DNA of 55,442 nucleotides from Limosilactobacillus pontis DSM 8475 (GTDB lineage: Bacteria > Bacillota > Bacilli > Lactobacillales > Lactobacillaceae), in assembly GCF_001435345.1 (NCBI RefSeq), contig NZ_AZGO01000012.1:1-55442 (forward strand). Reading direction: 5' to 3'. Under the pieces are notes generated by a model. The model was not told where the DNA came from, ran no database searches, and saw nothing but the letters and a program-made list of their open reading frames with translations. Numbering within the stretch: the first letter of the stretch is position 1; each line of letters starts with the position of its first letter. Shown one piece after another: positions 51,196-55,442 of this stretch. Made by a program: the position numbers and the translations under genes.

Positions 51196-53216
51196 TTACC
51201 AGTCGAAACACTTCTGTGATGTGGGCACCAGCGCCCCAATTTACTGACCAGGACCAGCAGGCGGTTGACGCCCTGCGGTTTATGAGTATGGACATGATTG
51301 AACGAGCCCACGGTGGGCACCCGGGTTCGCCAATGGGGATGGCCCCGCTGGCCTACACCCTCTGGGAGAAGTTTCTCTGTTTCAACCCGAACGACCCGCA
51401 ATGGCTAAACCGGGACCGCTTCGTCCTGTCCGGGGGCCACTGTTCTGCCCTCCTGTACAGTCTCTTACACTTCAACGGCTTTGACCTGTCACTGGAGGAC
51501 ATCAAGAACTTCCGCCAGCTGGGCTCCCGGACCCCGGGCCACCCCGAATACCGGTTGACACCGGGCGTTGACGCCTCGACCGGTCCCCTCGGTCAGGGCT
51601 TTGCGATGGCCGTGGGAATGGCGATGGCCGAACGCCACCTGGCCCTCCAGTACAACAAGCCAGGATATTCGATCATTGACCACTACACCTATTCGATCGT
51701 CGGTGACGGGGACCTGATGGAGGGGGTCGCCGATGAGGCCATGTCCCTGGCCGGGAAGAACCGGTTGGGCCGCTTGATCGTCCTCTACGACTCCAACGAT
51801 GTTTCCCTGGATGGTCCGCTGAACCTCAGTAATAACGAGAATGCTGGCGAGCGTTTCAAGGCTGCCCACTGGGACTACCAGTTGGTTGAGGACGGTGCCG
51901 ACATGAATGCCATTGCCCGTGCCATCAGCCGGGCCCAAAAGTCACCGCAGCCGTCGCTGATCGAGGTGAAGACAATCATCGGCTACAATTCGCCGAATGA
52001 GGGGACTAACAAGGTACACGGGAACCCGCTGGGTGCGGACAACCTGGCCGTCACCCGGGAGAACTACCAGTGGGAGTACCCACCGTTTGAATATCCGGAT
52101 AGCGTCTACCAGCAGTTCGCCCAGTACGTGATGGGGAAGAAGGAGCGCTACAACGAGTGGCAGGCCCTCTTTGCCGACTATCGGCGGGCGTTTCCGGCTA
52201 AGGCCAAGCAGCTGGTGGCCCAACGCTTGGATATCCGGGACCTGGCCAACCATTACCGGCCGGGGGAGAAGGTCTCAACCCGGGTCGCCAACTCCATGGC
52301 CATGCAAGACCTGGCCAAACGCAATCCCCAGCTCTGGGGTGGTTCAGCTGACCTCTTCTCGTCCAATAAGACCCTGTTGAAGGACTATGATGCCTTCAAG
52401 CCCGCCAACTATGGTGGTCGTAACATCTACTTTGGGGTCCGGGAATTCGCCATGGCCGCGGCCATCAACGGGATTAACCTTCACGGTGGCAACCGGGCCT
52501 ACTGTTCCACCTTCATGGTCTTCAGCGACTACCTGAAGGCGGCCATCCGCTTGGCGGCTCTGCAACAGTTGCCGTCCATCTTCATTCTGACCCACGACTC
52601 CCTGATGGTTGGGGAGGATGGCCCGACCCACGAGCCGGTGGAACAATTGGCAATGCTGCGGACGATTCCTAACGTTCAGGTCTTCCGGCCGGCTGACGCC
52701 AACGAGCTGGTAGCCGTCTGGCAGACGATCGCCAAGACCACCGACCGGCCGAGCGTGATCATCGCCTCCCGCCAGGATCTCCCCGTCCTAAACGAGACGG
52801 TCGGGGCCGTCTGCGAACGTGGAGCCTACGTGGCTGCCGACACCCATAAGCCGCAAGGGATTATCATGGCCAGCGGGTCGGAACTCTCCCTGGCCCTGGC
52901 CGCCCGTGACCGCCTGGCCAAGCAGCATAATATTCACGTCCGGGTCGTGTCGATGGTCAGCATGGAGCGTTTCAACCAGCAGTCCGCGGCCTACCGGGAG
53001 CAGATTCTGCCGGGCCGAATCCGGACCCGCCTCGCCGTCGAGATGGCCTCACCCGCTATGTGGGGTCAGTATGTGGGCCTCGACGGTGACGTGATCGGTG
53101 TCGATCAGTTTGGCCAGAGTGGGGATGGTCAGACGATCGCCGACCGGTACGGCTTTACCGTCGACAATGTCGTAAAGCACTTCCTGGATCTGAAGCGGAA
53201 GGGGGCTGGCAAATGA
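51192..53216 (+). CDS. tkt: Transketolase
   Basis: 674 residues, full length. ThDP/metal domain with GGHPGSPMGMAPLAY, TGPLGQG, and GDGDLMEGVADEAMSLAG to NDVSLDG; pyrimidine domain with VREFAMAAAINGI and THDSLMVGEDGPTHEPVEQ; C-terminal domain. It moves two-carbon ketol units between sugar phosphates. It is translationally coupled to the TIM-like gene by ATGA and followed by a 30-codon ORF that overlaps its own stop. In an obligate heterofermenter this enzyme mainly supplies ribose and erythrose phosphates. Confidence 0.95.
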   Translation: MITSRNTSVMWAPAPQFTDQDQQAVDALRFMSMDMIERAHGGHPGSPMGMAPLAYTLWEKFLCFNPNDPQWLNRDRFVLSGGHCSALLYSLLHFNGFDLSLEDIKNFRQLGSRTPGHPEYRLTPGVDASTGPLGQGFAMAVGMAMAERHLALQYNKPGYSIIDHYTYSIVGDGDLMEGVADEAMSLAGKNRLGRLIVLYDSNDVSLDGPLNLSNNENAGERFKAAHWDYQLVEDGADMNAIARAISRAQKSPQPSLIEVKTIIGYNSPNEGTNKVHGNPLGADNLAVTRENYQWEYPPFEYPDSVYQQFAQYVMGKKERYNEWQALFADYRRAFPAKAKQLVAQRLDIRDLANHYRPGEKVSTRVANSMAMQDLAKRNPQLWGGSADLFSSNKTLLKDYDAFKPANYGGRNIYFGVREFAMAAAINGINLHGGNRAYCSTFMVFSDYLKAAIRLAALQQLPSIFILTHDSLMVGEDGPTHEPVEQLAMLRTIPNVQVFRPADANELVAVWQTIAKTTDRPSVIIASRQDLPVLNETVGAVCERGAYVAADTHKPQGIIMASGSELSLALAARDRLAKQHNIHVRVVSMVSMERFNQQSAAYREQILPGRIRTRLAVEMASPAMWGQYVGLDGDVIGVDQFGQSGDGQTIADRYGFTVDNVVKHFLDLKRKGAGK

Positions 53217-53305
53217 TCACAAGGGTTAACGAGGACCTCAACCAACTTGATGAGCAGGCGGTCATCACGGAGCTCGAACTCCTGACCGCCGCCCTCGAGG
53301 ACTAG
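53213..53305 (+). CDS. 30-residue ORF coupled to transketolase
   Basis: ATG 53213 overlaps the tkt stop as ATGA, the same coupling used between TIM-like gene and tkt. The product starts MITRVNEDLNQLDEQAVITE and continues as an acidic amphipathic helix, ending ED. It is followed by a terminator 37 bases later, so it lies inside the operon. No family is recognised; it may be a small regulator, or a remnant of a longer gene. Confidence 0.5.
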   Translation: MITRVNEDLNQLDEQAVITELELLTAALED

Positions 53306-53342
53306 GTCCGTCCATCCATCAATTTACACACATTCCTTCGCA

Positions 53343-53370
53343 ACGGATCGGCGCCCTGCCGGTCCGTTTT
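53343..53370 (+). terminator. Terminator of the transketolase operon
   Basis: 10-bp stem ACGGATCGGC (53343-53352) with 53358-53367 (one G-U), loop GCCCT, then TTTT. Confidence 0.85.
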
Positions 53371-53404
53371 GCCATTCTCTGGTAAAATTTTCGCCATTTA
53401 TGGC

Positions 53405-53433
53405 TGAACTTTCCCCCGGCTCCCGCATATAAT
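53405..53433 (+). promoter_or_regulatory. guaA promoter
   Basis: TGAACT (53405-53410), 17-base spacer, perfect TATAAT (53428-53433). A GCCA-TTTA-TGGC hairpin lies immediately upstream. The roughly 105-base leader shows no purine-riboswitch core. Confidence 0.6.
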
Positions 53434-53545
53434 AAAGATGGCGGCAAAAAGCGTAACAATTAATCGTCATATGCGGTTGACCGTCCGGCTTCTTGCCTGT
53501 AAACTAGCCTCTAAGAAAAGAATTTCAATCAAAGGAAGTGGCATT

Positions 53546-55102
53546 GTGGCAAACGTCAATTTAGATGCATTTGATAAGATCATCGTGCTTGACTTCGGGA
53601 GTCAGTACAACCAGCTGATTACCCGGCGGCTGCGGGATTTCGGGGTATACTCTGAGCTGCTGTCGCACAAGATCACGACTGACGAGATTAAGAAGATCAA
53701 GAACCTCAAGGGGATCATCTTCTCCGGCGGCCCGAACAGTGTGTATGATCCAGACGCATTCAAGGTTGATCCAGCAATCTTCAAGTTAGGTATTCCGATC
53801 CTGGGAATCTGCTACGGGATGCAGCTGATGTCCTATGACCTGGGTGGTAAGGTCGAGAAGGCCGAAAATTCCGAGTACGGCCGCGCCGATATCACGGTGC
53901 TCGACGACGATGCGGTCCTCTTCAAGGGCCTGCCAAAGAAACAGTACGTGTGGATGAGCCACGGTGACTTGGTCACCAAGGCGCCCGACGGCTTCAAGGT
54001 AACGGCCACCAGCAAGAACTGCCCGATCTCTTCCATCGCCGATGACAAGCGGAAGTTCTACGGGATCCAGTTCCACGCCGAGGTCCGCAATTCCGAGTAC
54101 GGGCTTGACATCCTGCGGCGTTTTGCCTTTGACGTTTGTGGTGCCAAGGACAACTGGACGATGGACGACTTCATCGACCTGCAGATTGACCACATCCGCC
54201 AAGAGGTTGGCGATAAGCAGGTCATCCTCGGTCTGTCCGGTGGGGTCGACTCCAGCGTTACCGCCGTGCTGATCCACAAAGCGATTGGCGACCAGCTGAC
54301 CTGCATCTTCGTGGACCACGGTCTGTTGCGGAAGAACGAGGCCGATCAGGTTATGAACGCCCTGAACCGCGACCTCGGGGTAAACATCGTCAAGGTCGAC
54401 GCGTCTGAACGCTTCCTGGGCAAGCTCAAGGGGGTTACTGATCCTGAGAAGAAGCGGAAGATCATCGGTAAGGAATTCATCGAGGTCTTCAACGAGGAAG
54501 CCAAGAAGATCCCGAATGCTGACTTCCTGGCCCAAGGGACCCTCTACACGGATGTGATCGAGTCTGGGACTGACACGGCCCAGACGATCAAGTCCCACCA
54601 CAATGTTGGGGGATTGCCGAAGAAGCTCGGCTTCAAGCTGATTGAACCGCTGCGCAAGCTCTTCAAGGATGAGACCCGGGAGCTGGGTGAGAAGCTCGGC
54701 ATTCCGCACGAACTGGTCTGGCGGCAGCCGTTCCCTGGCCCTGGCCTGGGAATTCGAGTGATTGGTGAGATCACACCGGAAAAGCTGGAGATCGTCCGGG
54801 AGTCCGACGCTATCCTGCGTGACGAGATCAAGAAGGCCGGCCTCGACGAGAAGATCTGGCAATACTTCACCGTCCTGCCAGGTATCCGCTCCGTTGGGGT
54901 GATGGGTGACGGCCGGACCTACGACTACGCGGTTGCCATCCGGGCCGTGACCTCGATTGACGGGATGACCGCTGACTTCGCTAAGATTCCGTGGGACGTC
55001 CTGCAGAAGATCTCGGTGCGGATCGTCAATGAGGTCGACCACGTCAACCGGATCCTTTACGACGTCACGAGCAAGCCGCCTTCGACAATCGAATACGAGT
55101 GA
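53546..55102 (+). CDS. guaA: GMP synthase (glutamine-hydrolysing) GuaA
   Basis: 518 residues. Glutaminase domain with nucleophile Cys in GICYGMQLM (about 84) and catalytic His/Glu in IQFHAEV, where Ala replaces the common Pro. ATP-pyrophosphatase loop LSGGVDSSV (about 232) and C-terminal dimerisation domain ending PPSTIEYE. It converts XMP to GMP. GTG 53546 follows AAAGGAAG by 7 bases; a 36-codon upstream extension is spurious because it starts just past the -10 box. The 3' end of guaA is a known integration site for mobile elements. Confidence 0.95.
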   Translation: MANVNLDAFDKIIVLDFGSQYNQLITRRLRDFGVYSELLSHKITTDEIKKIKNLKGIIFSGGPNSVYDPDAFKVDPAIFKLGIPILGICYGMQLMSYDLGGKVEKAENSEYGRADITVLDDDAVLFKGLPKKQYVWMSHGDLVTKAPDGFKVTATSKNCPISSIADDKRKFYGIQFHAEVRNSEYGLDILRRFAFDVCGAKDNWTMDDFIDLQIDHIRQEVGDKQVILGLSGGVDSSVTAVLIHKAIGDQLTCIFVDHGLLRKNEADQVMNALNRDLGVNIVKVDASERFLGKLKGVTDPEKKRKIIGKEFIEVFNEEAKKIPNADFLAQGTLYTDVIESGTDTAQTIKSHHNVGGLPKKLGFKLIEPLRKLFKDETRELGEKLGIPHELVWRQPFPGPGLGIRVIGEITPEKLEIVRESDAILRDEIKKAGLDEKIWQYFTVLPGIRSVGVMGDGRTYDYAVAIRAVTSIDGMTADFAKIPWDVLQKISVRIVNEVDHVNRILYDVTSKPPSTIEYE

Positions 55103-55386
55103 TGTTATAGGATAATATGAAGAGGGAAGCCTAAGATAACGGCATTTGTAGAGGGTCAAATTTGGTAGAAAAGGTAGTTTATTCCAAGTTGTCTACCAAA
55201 AATTGTAGTAGATAATATGGCCTAAGGTACTACGTAAACTCAAATTACGTAGTACCTTTTGTTAGTTTCATAGCACTAATAATATGATCTTTTTAAATAG
55301 CTTCATATATTATTATTTACTTGAAGGCTATTTAGAAAAGCTTGAAATAGTACTTCACACTTAATTTTCAGCTAGTTAATAGAGAT
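55103..55386. other. AT-rich tail after guaA with three inverted repeats, no gene
   Basis: About 280 bases, clearly AT-richer than the rest, with no supportable ORF. Contains TTTGGTAGA (55161-55169) inverted at 55192-55200, the terminator at 55224-55260, and AAATAGCTTCA (55295-55305) inverted with one bulge at 55322-55333. Confidence 0.7.
55224..55260 (+). terminator. Terminator downstream of guaA
   Basis: Perfect 14-bp stem AAGGTACTACGTAA with 7-base loop, followed by TT within a T4 run. It lies 120 bases past the guaA stop. Confidence 0.85.
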
Positions 55387-55442
55387 GGCAGATTGCAAGA
55401 AATAACTTGAACGAATTTAGTGACGCAGATTAAGTAAGAAGA
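55387..55442 (-). repeat. Right copy of the 56-bp terminal inverted repeat
   Basis: Reverse complement of bases 1-56 with two mismatches. Read inward on the minus strand it is an open frame that continues to TGA at 55370-55368, so the two copies encode the same 18 or 19 residues (with two substitutions) and then different tails. Confidence 0.8.

Noticed and set aside
53371-53545. Purine riboswitch in the guaA leader
   Set aside because: No conserved three-way-junction core or terminator/antiterminator pair is visible; only an ordinary promoter.
53438-53545. 36-codon N-terminal extension of guaA
   Set aside because: The upstream ATG lies only 4 bases past the -10 box; GTG 53546 has a well-spaced ribosome site and gives the family's normal length.
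53786-55159. A 457-codon open frame antisense to guaA
   Set aside because: It mirrors the codon structure of a certain gene, lacks a ribosome site and family motifs, and such mirror frames are common in GC-rich coding DNA.

Overview
The window looks like chromosomal DNA of a heterofermentative lactobacillus, most likely Limosilactobacillus (fermentum/pontis-like). The reasons are the high GC for a lactobacillus, strong Shine-Dalgarno sites, pepX and prolyl iminopeptidase, a D-2-hydroxyacid (D-lactate) dehydrogenase, the DUF3290-DUF421 pair, an isoleucine T-box before brnQ, and abundant short bidirectional terminators. Genus-level assignment is inference. The first 56 and last 56 bases form an inverted repeat with two mismatches. 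The window is therefore probably one contig cut at two copies of a dispersed repeat.

Layout. 0.1-6.5 kb: secreted GH73-type glucosaminidase, YfcC-family transporter, divergent GlnK/GlnL-like two-component system, brnQ with T-box. 6.5-14.7 kb: DUF2325 protein, DHH phosphoesterase, HAD-DUF3290-DUF421 operon, P-type cation ATPase with an unresolved start, prolyl iminopeptidase. 14.7-21.1 kb: pepX, divergent from the polyamine operon potA-potBC-potD, in which potB and potC are fused at a G7 tract. 21.1-21.75 kb: about 700 bases without a convincing large gene, holding an orphan terminator, hairpins and a possible 60-residue membrane protein. 21.75-27.9 kb: two APC permeases, a Nudix/guanylate-kinase-like/Fur cluster, a low-complexity secreted protein and a membrane protein. 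28-36.2 kb: rbsD plus FucP-type symporter under a LacI-type operator, PspC, galM, a TetR-YhgE pair and ldhD. 36.2-44.7 kb: hflX, phosphoglycerate mutase-like protein, DedA, helD, EamA exporter and LTA synthase. 44.7-47.5 kb: copper operon (two cupredoxins and a CPC ATPase) behind two cop boxes. 47.6-55.4 kb: coaA, a frameshifted AAA/DUF4143 ATPase, an operon of fructose-6-phosphate aldolase/transaldolase, a degenerate triosephosphate isomerase-like protein, transketolase and a 30-residue ORF, then guaA and an AT-rich tail.

How the genes work together. Much of the window handles nitrogen and peptides (pepX, PepI, BrnQ, two amino-acid permeases, polyamine uptake, a glutamine-type sensor system). 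A second theme is sugar entry into pentose-phosphate metabolism (rbsD/FucP-type carrier, GalM, transaldolase, transketolase, D-lactate dehydrogenase). A third is envelope and metal stress (LTA synthase, YhgE, PspC, DedA, copper export).

The most unusual items are the catalytically degenerate TIM-like protein between aldolase and transketolase with a coupled 30-codon ORF behind transketolase, the potB-potC fusion through a homopolymer, the orphan terminator region at 21.1-21.5 kb, and the two-cupredoxin copper operon. Three genes (potBC, the AAA ATPase and probably the P-type ATPase start) carry reading-frame irregularities. The first two lie exactly at homopolymer runs, so sequencing error must be excluded before biology is claimed.
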